Of a stretch of DNA of 64,000 nucleotides, positions 31,736 to 39,729 are shown piece by piece. The first letter of the stretch is position 1. Every line of letters begins with the position of its first letter. A model generated the notes under the pieces. That model was not told where the DNA came from. It made no database searches and worked only from the letters and a program-made list of their open reading frames with translations. Source of the stretch: Actinoplanes regularis. GTDB lineage: Bacteria > Actinomycetota > Actinomycetes > Mycobacteriales > Micromonosporaceae. Location of the stretch: the NCBI RefSeq assembly GCF_900188005.1, contig NZ_FZNR01000028.1:40821-104820 (forward strand). The letters are read 5' to 3'. Made by a program: the position numbers and the translations under genes.

Positions 31736-33394
31736 ATGAGCGGCTGGCAGCTGTCCGGCTACACGCCTGTTCGCCCGCTCGGCGCCGGCGCGTCGGGCAG
31801 CGTCGTACTCGCCACCCACGACGAGACCGGCACCCCGGTCGCGATCAAGTATCTGGTGAACTCCCTCGGGGACGACGCTTCGTTCCGGGCCGCCTTCCGG
31901 AACGAGGCGCAGCTGCTCGGGGAGATCGACGACCCGCACGTCTCCCGGCTGTACGAATACGTCGAGTCCGCCGACGGTGCGGCGATCGTGATGGAGTTGG
32001 TCAACGGGGTTTCGCTGCGGCAGATGCTGCGCGAGCACGGCCCGACCACCCCCGAGTCGGCGCTGTGCGTGCTGAAGGGCTCCCTCGCCGGGCTGGCCGC
32101 GGCACACGCCCACGGTGTCGTGCACCGTGACTACAAGCCGGAGAACGTGCTGGTGACCGGGGAGGGGCAGAGCAAACTCGCGGACTTCGGCATCGCCACG
32201 CCGGTCGGCCGGGGAACCGGCACCGTCGTCACCGGCACGCCTCGCTACATGGCCCCCGAGCAGTGGACCGGCGCCCCGGCGACGCCCGCCTGCGACATCT
32301 ACGCCGCCACGGCCACCTTCTTCGAGTGCCTCACCGGCAAACCGCCGTACGACGGACAGAACCTGTTCGCCCTGCACGAACAGCACACCAACGCGCCCAT
32401 CCCGACGGATCCGGCCCCGGCACCGGTACACGACCTGCTCCGGCACGGCATGGCCAAACAGCCCGCCGACCGGCCCCAGCACGCCATCGCCTTCCTCGAC
32501 ATCCTGGAGCAGGTGGCCGGAGCGGCGTACGGCCCGGAATGGGAGGACCGCGGGCTGCGCGACCTGGCACGCCGGGCCGCCCTGCTCGCCGCGCTGTGGC
32601 CGTTCCCCGACGGCAACGCGGGCGCCACCAGCCTCGCCACCACGACGCTCGGCGACACCACGCCCGGCCGCCCCGGCGGCTTCCGCCGTAATCGCAAGTG
32701 GACCGCGGTGGCCGCCAGCGCCCTCGCGGCCGCCCTGCTGGTCGCCGGGCTGGGATATCGCTACGCCGCCGACGAGAGCCCGGTCATCGCGGGAGGCGAG
32801 GCCGGCCCGACCAGCGCCGGTCCGGCGGTGACCGGGCCGTCCAGCACGATTCCGCCGGCCACCTCGCCGACATCGTCGGCCTCGTCGACGCCCAGCGACT
32901 CGGCGACGCAGACCGCGACGACCAGCCCGACACCGACGACGGAACCTGGCGGTTCGTCCGGTCAGTCCCCGTCCGCCCCGCCCACCACCACCTCCCCCAC
33001 GCCGAGCCCGTCGACCAGCACCTCCCCGTCGTCCCGGCCCGACACCACCGCTCCCACGGTCGGCACCGTCAGTGCGAAACCGACGGCGCTGGAGGCGGAG
33101 GGCTGCCAGTACGGCAATCGCACGAGCACCGTCGCGGTCAGCGTCACCGACGACCGGAGCGGCCCGGCCGCGCTGAAGGTCAGCTTCCGCTACACCCTGA
33201 GCGGCACCACCTCGACCGTCACGATGAGCTCGGTCGGAAGGAACGCGTTCCGGGGTACGCTCGGCCCGCTGCCGATGCCGAAGACGGCAACCCGCATACC
33301 GATCTCCGTCGTCGCCGTCGACGCGGCGGGCAATACGGCCCGGTCGGCGTCACCGACGTACGTGACCCTCGACAACATCTGCACTCCCGGTTAG
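31736..33394 (+). CDS. transmembrane serine/threonine protein kinase with extracellular beta-domain
   Basis: A 552-residue Hanks-type kinase of the PknB kind. Visible are the Gly-rich loop LGAGASGSVVLA, the lysine in VAIKYL, the catalytic loop VVHRDYKPENVLV, the metal loop LADFGIA and the activation segment GTPRYMAPEQW. A membrane helix (KWTAVAASALAAALLVAGLGY, about residue 330) leads to an about 110-residue Ser/Thr/Pro-rich spacer and an extracellular Ig-like domain of about 115 residues with two cysteines (GCQYG and DNICTPG). There are no PASTA repeats, so the ligand is unlikely to be muropeptide. The ATG at 31736 (GGTGGAG upstream) is preferred over a GTG at 31691. A membrane partner protein follows. 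Confidence 0.93.
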   Translation: MSGWQLSGYTPVRPLGAGASGSVVLATHDETGTPVAIKYLVNSLGDDASFRAAFRNEAQLLGEIDDPHVSRLYEYVESADGAAIVMELVNGVSLRQMLREHGPTTPESALCVLKGSLAGLAAAHAHGVVHRDYKPENVLVTGEGQSKLADFGIATPVGRGTGTVVTGTPRYMAPEQWTGAPATPACDIYAATATFFECLTGKPPYDGQNLFALHEQHTNAPIPTDPAPAPVHDLLRHGMAKQPADRPQHAIAFLDILEQVAGAAYGPEWEDRGLRDLARRAALLAALWPFPDGNAGATSLATTTLGDTTPGRPGGFRRNRKWTAVAASALAAALLVAGLGYRYAADESPVIAGGEAGPTSAGPAVTGPSSTIPPATSPTSSASSTPSDSATQTATTSPTPTTEPGGSSGQSPSAPPTTTSPTPSPSTSTSPSSRPDTTAPTVGTVSAKPTALEAEGCQYGNRTSTVAVSVTDDRSGPAALKVSFRYTLSGTTSTVTMSSVGRNAFRGTLGPLPMPKTATRIPISVVAVDAAGNTARSASPTYVTLDNICTPG

Positions 33395-33448
33395 GAGCAC
33401 GTCAGTGCTTGCTGCACAGAGGCACCTGTCGACGCGGGGACGGCGGGC

Positions 33449-34189
33449 GTGACCCGGCCGGAGGAACCCATCGACGACCGGACGCTGCCGGCGCCCGCCG
33501 ATCCGTGGAAGACCATCGACCGCCCAGTCCCCACGGTGAATTTCGGCGATCCGGACGCGACGGTCCACGTCAGCCCGGCCGACCGGACCGCGTACCTGCC
33601 CGGGCCGAACCCGACCGCTTCCACGGTGCACATCCCGCCGACCGCTCCGACCCTGCACGCGGATGTGACGGCGCAGACCGTGCGCGCCCAGGGCGAGACG
33701 CGCTTCGGGCCCGGCGTGCCACCGGCCCCGGTGGCCACCCCCGCCTGGCCGGAGACCGCCACGGCCGGGCGCCCGCGTCCGCTGTGGCGCCGGGTGGTGT
33801 CCCTGCTCTCCACCCTGTTGACCCTCGCGCTGGTCGTGGTGATCGGTCTCTACGTCTGGCAGCAGTTCCGCCCGCTTGTCGTGGAGAGCGCGGCGGTGGC
33901 CGTACCCCAGCCTGCCGGAAACCGCTGCAATGTAACCGTCGACGTGGTCGCCACCGTGCACACCAACGGCCGGCGCGGCGTGATCCGCTACCAGTGGCTC
34001 CGTTCGGACGCGGGGCCGGGCGCCCTGCTCACCGAGCAGGTCGGCAGCGGCCAGCGCATCGCCACCCTCACCCTCAAATGGACGTTCACCGGCGTCGGTA
34101 CGACCACCGAGACCGCCACCGTCAACATCATCGAACCGTCGCCGCTCCAGTCCAGCACGGACGTCACCTACCGTTGCCGACGCGGCTGA
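33449..34189 (+). CDS. single-pass membrane protein of unknown function beside the kinase
   Basis: A 246-residue protein with a proline/threonine-rich cytoplasmic N-terminus (about 1-110), one membrane helix (VVSLLSTLLTLALVVVIGLYV) and an about 110-residue extracellular beta-rich domain with two cysteines (NRCNVTVDVVATV and VTYRCRRG). The extracellular part has the same size and cysteine placement as that of the kinase just upstream, 54 bases away. The cytoplasmic threonines could be kinase targets. No family is recognised. The GTG at 33449 is the likely start. Confidence 0.7.
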   Translation: MTRPEEPIDDRTLPAPADPWKTIDRPVPTVNFGDPDATVHVSPADRTAYLPGPNPTASTVHIPPTAPTLHADVTAQTVRAQGETRFGPGVPPAPVATPAWPETATAGRPRPLWRRVVSLLSTLLTLALVVVIGLYVWQQFRPLVVESAAVAVPQPAGNRCNVTVDVVATVHTNGRRGVIRYQWLRSDAGPGALLTEQVGSGQRIATLTLKWTFTGVGTTTETATVNIIEPSPLQSSTDVTYRCRRG

Positions 34190-34261
34190 GCGAGCCGGAC
34201 ACGATCTCCATGTCGAGTTCCGCATTGTCGAGACGACTCTGAAGCACTCAGGAGCGTCTGG

Positions 34262-34804
34262 TCAGAAGCAGACGCAGCAGTAGAGCCGGTCCTCGTTGAC
34301 GACCGCTCGTCGCGCCAGATCCGTGAGAGCGGCGAGAAACAACGTCAGGCTGTCCTCGGCGGCACCGTCGAACTCCGCGCTCGCCCACCGCCGCGCCACC
34401 TGGGCCTGCGCCGATGGTTCCAGCGACGCCAAGGCGTCGCGGAGCGTGTCCGTCACCGACAGCACGATCCGTCCGTCGATGTCCTCGTTCCGAGCCGGCG
34501 CGATCAGAGTGGCCTGCCGCGGATCGGCGTTCACCTCGTTATACGGGCGCCCGGTGAGAATCTCTTCCAGCCGCGCCAGGCAGGTCGGGTCGACACCCTT
34601 GCTCTGCACGACGAGGATCCCCGACTGCGCTACCTGCACCCGGGGCCTTGTCGCTTCGTGCGGCGCGACTCGGTACAGCACCTTGCCGGCCGCGACTTCC
34701 TCGGCAGGGAGATCGAGCAGACTCGGCTGCCCCTCGACGTAGTCGAGGGCGGTCGCCGCCACACCGTCGGAGCCGGTGGCGAAGTAGTCGGTCAGAACAG
34801 ACAC
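34262..34804 (-). CDS. hypothetical protein with Cys-rich C-terminal tail
   Basis: A 180-residue soluble protein with no recognised domain. The N-terminal half is beta-rich (GKVLYRVAPHE, RVQVAQSGILVVQSKG) and the C-terminal half helical (TLRDALASLEPSAQAQVARR). It ends in the unusual LYCCVCF, with three cysteines in four positions. That resembles a metal- or lipid-binding tail, but nothing proves it. It lies 70 bases beyond the 3' end of the asparagine-synthase-like gene on the same strand and may be in its operon. Confidence 0.6.
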   Translation of the reverse strand: MSVLTDYFATGSDGVAATALDYVEGQPSLLDLPAEEVAAGKVLYRVAPHEATRPRVQVAQSGILVVQSKGVDPTCLARLEEILTGRPYNEVNADPRQATLIAPARNEDIDGRIVLSVTDTLRDALASLEPSAQAQVARRWASAEFDGAAEDSLTLFLAALTDLARRAVVNEDRLYCCVCF

Positions 34805-34873
34805 CCGATCATCATGGCACCGGGCTCACGGCCCCGCCTCCGTCCTGCCTGGGTGCGGGGCCGTACGGAGTCG

Positions 34874-36760
34874 CTACGATCTCACCTTCTGCAGGGCGGG
34901 CTTGAGGACCCGCCGAGCGGCCCTCCAGAGCCACGTCGTCTTCAGCCGCCGCAGCCGGGACCGGTCCGCCGGCCGGGTCTTCGGCGCCGGGGCGCGGGGC
35001 GGGGCGGTGACCCGGGCGTACGTCTCGCCGGTCGCCGGCTCGACGGTCTCCGGTTCGAGCAGCGTGGAGGCCACCGCCAGGTAGGTGAAGTGGCGCAGGA
35101 TGAGCTCCGAGGACTTGTCGGTCCGGACCGCGGTGGTCAGCGTCTTCTCGACCACGTCGCGTTTGATCAGCTGGGCGATCGGGCCCTGCGCCGTCTCCAG
35201 CAGATCGGAGATCGCCTTGACGCCGTCGCCGTCCCAGATCCGGGTGGCGGTCGTCGTGCCGTGGAACGCGGTGACGAACGGGACCTCGGACCACTCCGGA
35301 ATGAACCGCCCGATCAGGCTGGTGTGCAGGAGGTAGTCGCGCTTCTGCTCCGCGGTGACGCCGAACGTGGCGGCGACGAAGCCCGGGGACAGGAACGGAG
35401 TGATACTGCCGATGACGTACGCCGAGGAGTACCACCGGCGAACCCGCTCGATCAGGTAGAGGTAGTCGACCAGGTGCAGGTCGCGCAGCCCGAGCCCCCG
35501 GGCACGGTCGAACAGGGCCGCGACCCGCTCCCGTTCGATGTCGATCACTTCCGGAGCGACGCCGTTCCGCGGCACCGCACTGGTCAGGCGGCCCAGCACC
35601 TCCTCCTCCGGCGTCTTGCCCTCGACCGTGGGGTACCAGTATCCGGTGGCCAGCTCGCCGCCGACGCCGCTGAAGTTGACCGCGCCGAGGGCGTGCGGAA
35701 GGTGCGTCTCCACGGCCGGGCGGATCGTGTAGCTCGACGGGAACTGGAAGTCGTACCGGCGCTGCAGCCGCTCGGTGCGCTCGAACAGGCCGGTCGTGAG
35801 CACGTTCGCCGGCGCACCGGTCTTGGCCAGCCGGTGCTCCGGGGTGAGGCCTCGCTCGTCACGCAGGATCTGCATCAGCCGGACCGCCGTCTCACCCTCG
35901 ACCACGGTGTCGTCGTTGGTGTGGAACTTCGGCAGGTGTCCGGTCGCGAGCAGCGAGGCGGCGATCAGCCGCGAGTCCTTGCCACCGGACAGGCCGAGAC
36001 TGATCGGCCCGTCGTACAGGTTGCCGACGCTGGTGGCGATGTCCGTGAACGCCTGGGCGGCCAGGTCCAGGGACTCCTCGACCGGCCGGCCCTGCCCGGC
36101 GAACCCCGACACCACCAGGTCGTCCACGTTGTACCGGGTCTCGGTGGCGAGGTCCCATCCGCCGTCGGCCCGCCGCCGGCTGGTGATCCGCTGGCCCGGC
36201 TGCATCAGGCGGGCGCCTCGCACGGGCGACAGGTCGGCGCCGAAGAACCCACTGACCGCGTACGAGCGCCAGCCCTCGAGGTCGGGCTCCGTCCTGCCGT
36301 ACAGGAAGGTGGTCAGCAGGCTGGGCCGGCTGCAGAACGCGGTGATGCCGTCGGCCGTGCCGGTGAACAGCCGGCACATGCCGAGCCAGTCCTGCTGGAT
36401 CACGACGCGCTGGTCACCGTCGAGCGCGATCAGACCGAACGGCGGGAGCACGTCACGGTGGATGTCCGCGCCGCCGAGCAGGTCCCGGGCCAGCGCGACC
36501 GGCCCGGTGGTCTGCACACCGACCGGCAGACCCAGCGACAGCGCGGTCACGGGGCCCTCGGCGGCGACCAGCGGCCATCGGTACCCACCCACCTTGGCGC
36601 TGGTCAGGAACGTGATTCCCCAGTCCTCGCCGCCGAACTCGTGGCGGACGTACGTGTCGGTCGCGACCGCGGAGACGGCAGCGTCGAAGCGCTCCCGCGC
36701 CGCCCGGATCGCCCCGTCGGGTAGGCGACGGTCGCTGAACCAGGCCAATGCCACGTACAT
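34874..36760 (-). CDS. asparagine-synthase-like enzyme (amidotransferase domain without Cys2)
   Basis: A 628-residue protein of the class B asparagine synthetase superfamily. The C-terminal synthetase domain has the ATP pyrophosphatase motif SGGKDS (about residue 262, ISLGLSGGKDSRLIA). The N-terminal domain corresponds to the glutamine amidotransferase fold (DGDQRVVIQQDWLGMCRLF), but the protein starts MYVALAW and lacks the catalytic cysteine at position 2. It therefore cannot use glutamine, a feature shared with lasso-peptide cyclases and beta-lactam synthetases, which adenylate a carboxylate for amide formation. No peptidase or other biosynthetic gene is adjacent. GGGGGA precedes the ATG at 36760. 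Confidence 0.82.
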   Translation of the reverse strand: MYVALAWFSDRRLPDGAIRAARERFDAAVSAVATDTYVRHEFGGEDWGITFLTSAKVGGYRWPLVAAEGPVTALSLGLPVGVQTTGPVALARDLLGGADIHRDVLPPFGLIALDGDQRVVIQQDWLGMCRLFTGTADGITAFCSRPSLLTTFLYGRTEPDLEGWRSYAVSGFFGADLSPVRGARLMQPGQRITSRRRADGGWDLATETRYNVDDLVVSGFAGQGRPVEESLDLAAQAFTDIATSVGNLYDGPISLGLSGGKDSRLIAASLLATGHLPKFHTNDDTVVEGETAVRLMQILRDERGLTPEHRLAKTGAPANVLTTGLFERTERLQRRYDFQFPSSYTIRPAVETHLPHALGAVNFSGVGGELATGYWYPTVEGKTPEEEVLGRLTSAVPRNGVAPEVIDIERERVAALFDRARGLGLRDLHLVDYLYLIERVRRWYSSAYVIGSITPFLSPGFVAATFGVTAEQKRDYLLHTSLIGRFIPEWSEVPFVTAFHGTTTATRIWDGDGVKAISDLLETAQGPIAQLIKRDVVEKTLTTAVRTDKSSELILRHFTYLAVASTLLEPETVEPATGETYARVTAPPRAPAPKTRPADRSRLRRLKTTWLWRAARRVLKPALQKVRS

Positions 36761-36774
36761 ATTTCCCCCGTGAA

Positions 36775-36790
36775 CCAAATTTGAATTTGG
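36775..36790. promoter_or_regulatory. inverted repeat upstream of the asparagine-synthase-like gene
   Basis: CCAAATTTGAATTTGG has perfect seven-base arms around TG. It lies 14 bases upstream of the ATG at 36760 in an AT-rich patch, so it may be an operator or overlap the leader. Confidence 0.4.
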
Positions 36791-36835
36791 CTCACGAACC
36801 TAATGCTTCGTGGCGGACTCCTCTGCCCTGGAAGA

Positions 36836-36916
36836 TCACGAGAAGATCACGATGAGCACAAAAGAGGCTATGAGTACAACCCGGACGATGTTCGATTTAC
36901 CCTTTATCAACCGCAT
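36836..36916 (-). CDS. possible 26-residue hydrophobic peptide
   Basis: An ATG at 36916, with AGGA two bases upstream, opens a frame of 26 codons. It has a basic start (MRLIKGKSN) and a hydrophobic helix (IVRVVLIASFVLIVIFS), ending in TGA. It lies 75 bases upstream of the asparagine-synthase-like gene on the same strand, in AT-rich DNA. It could be a small membrane peptide or a chance frame. The AT-richness lowers confidence. Confidence 0.25.
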   Translation of the reverse strand: MRLIKGKSNIVRVVLIASFVLIVIFS

Positions 36917-36990
36917 GTTCCTGGTCGGGCCGGCCTGGCCTCGCCGTCATGTGCCAGCACCGTCGTCCCGATGTGTGGTTACCTTTCGGA

Positions 36991-37389
36991 ATGCCGCATC
37001 CCATCATGTTCGACGAGGCGGACCCGTTGCTGCGCCGGCTTCGAGCGCTCGCGCTGGCCCTCCCCGGAGCGGCCGAGAAGATCTCCCACGGGCATCCCGC
37101 CTTCTTCACCACCAAGGTCTTCGCCTATTACGGGGGCTCGGTGAAAATCGACGGCGTCTACCGGCAACACGAGCAGTCGCTGCTGGTGCTGACCGATCCC
37201 GGCGAACGGGACGCCCTGCTGGCGGAGGACCGCTGTTACCTACCGGCCTACCTCGGTGCCTCCGGATGGATCGGGGTGGACCTGGCCGACGACAGCGATT
37301 GGGATGAGGTCGGGGAGTTGCTCGACGCCAGCTACCGGCGTACGGCCGGGGCGCGCAGGGTGGCCGAGCTCGACTCCCGCCGGCCCTGA
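36991..37389 (+). CDS. MmcQ/YjbR family protein
   Basis: A 132-residue protein of the MmcQ/YjbR family with a CyaY-like fold. The diagnostic start RLRALALALPGAAEKISHGH is followed by PAFFTTKVFAYYGG. Then come strand-rich segments (SLLVLTDPGERDALL) and a closing YLGASGWIGVDLADDSDWDEV. Relatives are called DNA-binding proteins on limited evidence. The ATG at 36991 has only a weak upstream site. It is divergent from the asparagine-synthase-like gene. Confidence 0.87.
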   Translation: MPHPIMFDEADPLLRRLRALALALPGAAEKISHGHPAFFTTKVFAYYGGSVKIDGVYRQHEQSLLVLTDPGERDALLAEDRCYLPAYLGASGWIGVDLADDSDWDEVGELLDASYRRTAGARRVAELDSRRP

Positions 37390-37419
37390 CCGGGTGCCCG
37401 GCGCGGCCTCGCGGCGCTG

Positions 37420-38433
37420 TCAGGCCGATCCCCGGACGACCACCTTCGTGGGCAGGATGAACGGCTCCGGCTGGACGCCGTCGAGCAGGTCGGTCAGCAT
37501 GCGGGCGGCCTCACGGCCCAGCGCCTGCACCGGCTGATGAATCGTGGTCAGCTCGGGATCCGTCTGCAAGGCGATCGGCAGATCGTCGAAGCCCATCACG
37601 GCCACGTCCTCGGGCACCCTGCGCCCGGCGTCACGCAACACCCGCAACGCCCCGGCCGCCATGTTGTCGTTCGCCGCGAGCACGGCGTCGAGGTCCGGGT
37701 GCGTGCTCAACAGCGCGCGCATCGCCGTGGCGCCGCCGGCCTCCATGAAATCCCCGGGTTCGGTGGCGTACGGCCCGAGGCCCGCGAGCGTCAGCGCCTC
37801 GGTGTAGCCGCGCCGGCGCTCCCGGCCGACCGCGGTGTCGTCCGGACCGGTGATCATGGCGATCCGCCGGCGCCCGCCGCGCAGGAGGTATTCGGTGGCC
37901 GCTCGCGCCCCGCCCGCGTTGTCGGCCTCCACGTAGAACGGTGGTGTCCCCGCCATCGGCAGCCCGATGAAGACGGTGGGCAGTCCGGATCGCGTGGCGA
38001 TGCCGATCAGCGGGTCGTCACCGCGCAGCGCCACCAGCATCACCCCGTCGGCTCCCCGGGTCTGCAGGAACCTCTCCAGCCGCTGCTGACCGTGACCGGT
38101 CGTGGCCAGGCTGAGCACCAGGTGCAGGTCCGTCTTCTCCAGCGCGGTGGACGCACCGACCATGATCTGCCCGAAGAACGGGTCCGCGAACACTCCCGGC
38201 CCGTCACCGGAGACGGCCAGCACCACCAGACCGCTCTGCCGGGTCGCCAGAGCCCGCGCGGCCCGATTCGGCGTGAAGCCGAGTTCCCGGATCGCCTTCT
38301 CCACCGCGTCGCGTTTCGCGCGGCTCACGTGCGGCCCGTTGTTGATCACCCGGGACGCCACCGTGCGTGACACCCGCGCCCGCTCGGCGACCTCGTCGAG
38401 CGTCGGTGGCCGTGCGGGGTCCGGTGACGACAT
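37420..38433 (-). CDS. LacI-family transcriptional repressor
   Basis: A 337-residue regulator. The N-terminal helix-turn-helix and hinge (TLDEVAERARVSRTVASRVI, RAARALATRQSG) are canonical LacI. The periplasmic-binding-like sensor domain spans about 65-335 (GADGVMLVAL, AVLAANDNMAAGAL, VMGFDDLPIALQTDPELTTI). The hinge helix fits operators with a central CG step such as GCGC. Two perfect TGGAAGCGCTTCCA sites lie at 39469 and 39678, next to the GH16 and GH26 genes, so it most likely represses these until an oligosaccharide binds. GGAGGGG precedes the ATG. The GH16 gene lies upstream on the same strand. Confidence 0.93.
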   Translation of the reverse strand: MSSPDPARPPTLDEVAERARVSRTVASRVINNGPHVSRAKRDAVEKAIRELGFTPNRAARALATRQSGLVVLAVSGDGPGVFADPFFGQIMVGASTALEKTDLHLVLSLATTGHGQQRLERFLQTRGADGVMLVALRGDDPLIGIATRSGLPTVFIGLPMAGTPPFYVEADNAGGARAATEYLLRGGRRRIAMITGPDDTAVGRERRRGYTEALTLAGLGPYATEPGDFMEAGGATAMRALLSTHPDLDAVLAANDNMAAGALRVLRDAGRRVPEDVAVMGFDDLPIALQTDPELTTIHQPVQALGREAARMLTDLLDGVQPEPFILPTKVVVRGSA

Positions 38434-38538
38434 CCGTGCCCCCTCCGCTCGAACCGATCACCAGGCTAGCGTGTCGTTCGGGCGGTTCGAGGCCCGGTTC
38501 GGGGCCGAGCCGGGCTCCCCGCCCCGGCCCCGGAACGG

Positions 38539-39312
38539 TCAGTACCTGGTGTACCTGGCCCAGTCGTAACTGGCGGTCAGTTTGGTGCCGGGGTACGTGA
38601 AGGGCTGTAGCCAGCTGTCGACGCCGATGCCGGGCCAGAGGTTCATCATGATGCGTTGCGGGTGGGTCGGCAGCGGTCCGCGCGAGCCGTTCTCCTGGTG
38701 GACGAGCGCCCCGTCGACGAACCAGTTGATGGTGCCGCCGTTCCACCACTCGAAGGCGTAGTTGTGGTAGCCGGTCGAGGCGTCGAAGCCCAGGTTGATG
38801 ACGGTCTCGTGGCCGCCGACGCCGTTCGTGAAGTAGTTGAGCTGCAGCTGGGTGGTGTTCTTGCCGAGGATCTCCACGTCGATCTCGTCCCAGGGCTGGC
38901 CGTCGCTGGGCCCGGTGTAGGTGAAGAACGAGGTCACGGTGCCAGGGTTCTTGACGGCCTTCAGGCGCGCCTCGAAGCGGCCGTACGAGAACAGGTCGGT
39001 GGTGCGATATTCGCCGGAGGCGTACGGCTTGCCGGAGCAACCGCCCGGACAGGACTGGGTGTCCAGGTTGATCCCCATGACGCCGCCGCTGAACCAGACG
39101 TGATCGGCGCGCCAGCCGGCGTTGAACATGCCGCCGTTGCTGTAGCCGTCGGCCTTGTACCAGCGGCCGGTGTCGAACCCGTCGAAGTTGTCGGTGAAGC
39201 TGGGGCCGATGGCGGCTTCGGCCGGCGCGGCGCCGGTTCCGGTCAGGGCGGCGACGATGCAGACGACGGCGGCGGCTGACGCCGTCAGAACGCGAGACCG
39301 AGTGATGAGCAT
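38539..39312 (-). CDS. secreted GH16 endo-beta-glucanase (lichenase type)
   Basis: A 257-residue exported enzyme. The signal peptide (RVLTASAAAVVCIVAALTG) ends at APAEAAI. The GH16 jelly roll shows the catalytic motif WDEIDVEILGKN (E-x-D-x-E), SFFTYTGPSDGQP and FNAGWRADHVWFSGGVMGI. This is the Bacillus-type licheninase group that cuts mixed-linkage beta-1,3-1,4-glucan, a cereal wall polymer. There is no binding module. GGAGACGTCA precedes the ATG at 39312; the frame extends further upstream but only to untranslated sequence. A perfect LacI-type operator lies about 160 bases upstream. Confidence 0.93.
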   Translation of the reverse strand: MLITRSRVLTASAAAVVCIVAALTGTGAAPAEAAIGPSFTDNFDGFDTGRWYKADGYSNGGMFNAGWRADHVWFSGGVMGINLDTQSCPGGCSGKPYASGEYRTTDLFSYGRFEARLKAVKNPGTVTSFFTYTGPSDGQPWDEIDVEILGKNTTQLQLNYFTNGVGGHETVINLGFDASTGYHNYAFEWWNGGTINWFVDGALVHQENGSRGPLPTHPQRIMMNLWPGIGVDSWLQPFTYPGTKLTASYDWARYTRY

Positions 39313-39468
39313 TGACGTCTCCGGTTTCCGTGCGGGTTCCGTCATGCCGGGGGGGGAGGTCGCGTCGTGCATGACGAACGGGGATGGGCGATACGGACCG
39401 CGGGTGACGCGCGGCGCGGCCGACGCCGGGGAGGGTCTACATCGACCCGTGGCTGGATCCGGGAAAAC

Positions 39469-39482
39469 TGGAAGCGCTTCCA
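39469..39482. promoter_or_regulatory. perfect LacI-type operator TGGAAGCGCTTCCA (copy 1)
   Basis: A perfect 14-base palindrome with a GC centre. It lies between the divergent GH16 and GH26 genes, 157 bases from the GH16 start, and is identical to the copy at 39678-39691. Confidence 0.7.
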
Positions 39483-39677
39483 AGCAGACGATCCAGCAAC
39501 ATCTATGGCGAGTTTGTTACCGCACGATGAAACTTGTCAAGGATCCAGCGTGGGCGAAATCGCTGTAGCTGCATGAATGACCGCTCATCGGCATCCAGCA
39601 GCGCGGGGGACCCGCCCCGTCTCATCAGCAACGACATCCGGTCTTTACATCGATGACCGCGAGTCTTATCTTTTCGC

Positions 39678-39691
39678 TGGAAGCGCTTCCA
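39678..39691. promoter_or_regulatory. perfect LacI-type operator TGGAAGCGCTTCCA (copy 2)
   Basis: Identical to copy 1, 209 bases away centre to centre, and 38 bases before the GH26 start. The two copies flank the shared promoter region, which would allow DNA looping by a tetrameric repressor. Confidence 0.7.
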
Positions 39692-39698
39692 AGACCGC

Positions 39699-39710
39699 GA
39701 GAGCGCTCTC
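39699..39710. promoter_or_regulatory. second palindrome GAGAGCGCTCTC next to the GH26 start
   Basis: A perfect 12-base palindrome with the same AGCGCT core, seven bases downstream of operator copy 2 and 19 bases before the ATG. It could be a variant operator for the same or a related LacI protein. Confidence 0.5.
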
Positions 39711-39729
39711 AGGACTGTCTGGAGGCAAC

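Noticed and set aside
34874..36916. Lasso-peptide gene cluster
   Set aside because: The asparagine-synthase-like protein would fit a cyclase, but there is no leader peptidase, no recognition-element protein, no transporter and no precursor with the usual Gly/Ala/Ser-to-Asp/Glu ring pattern.
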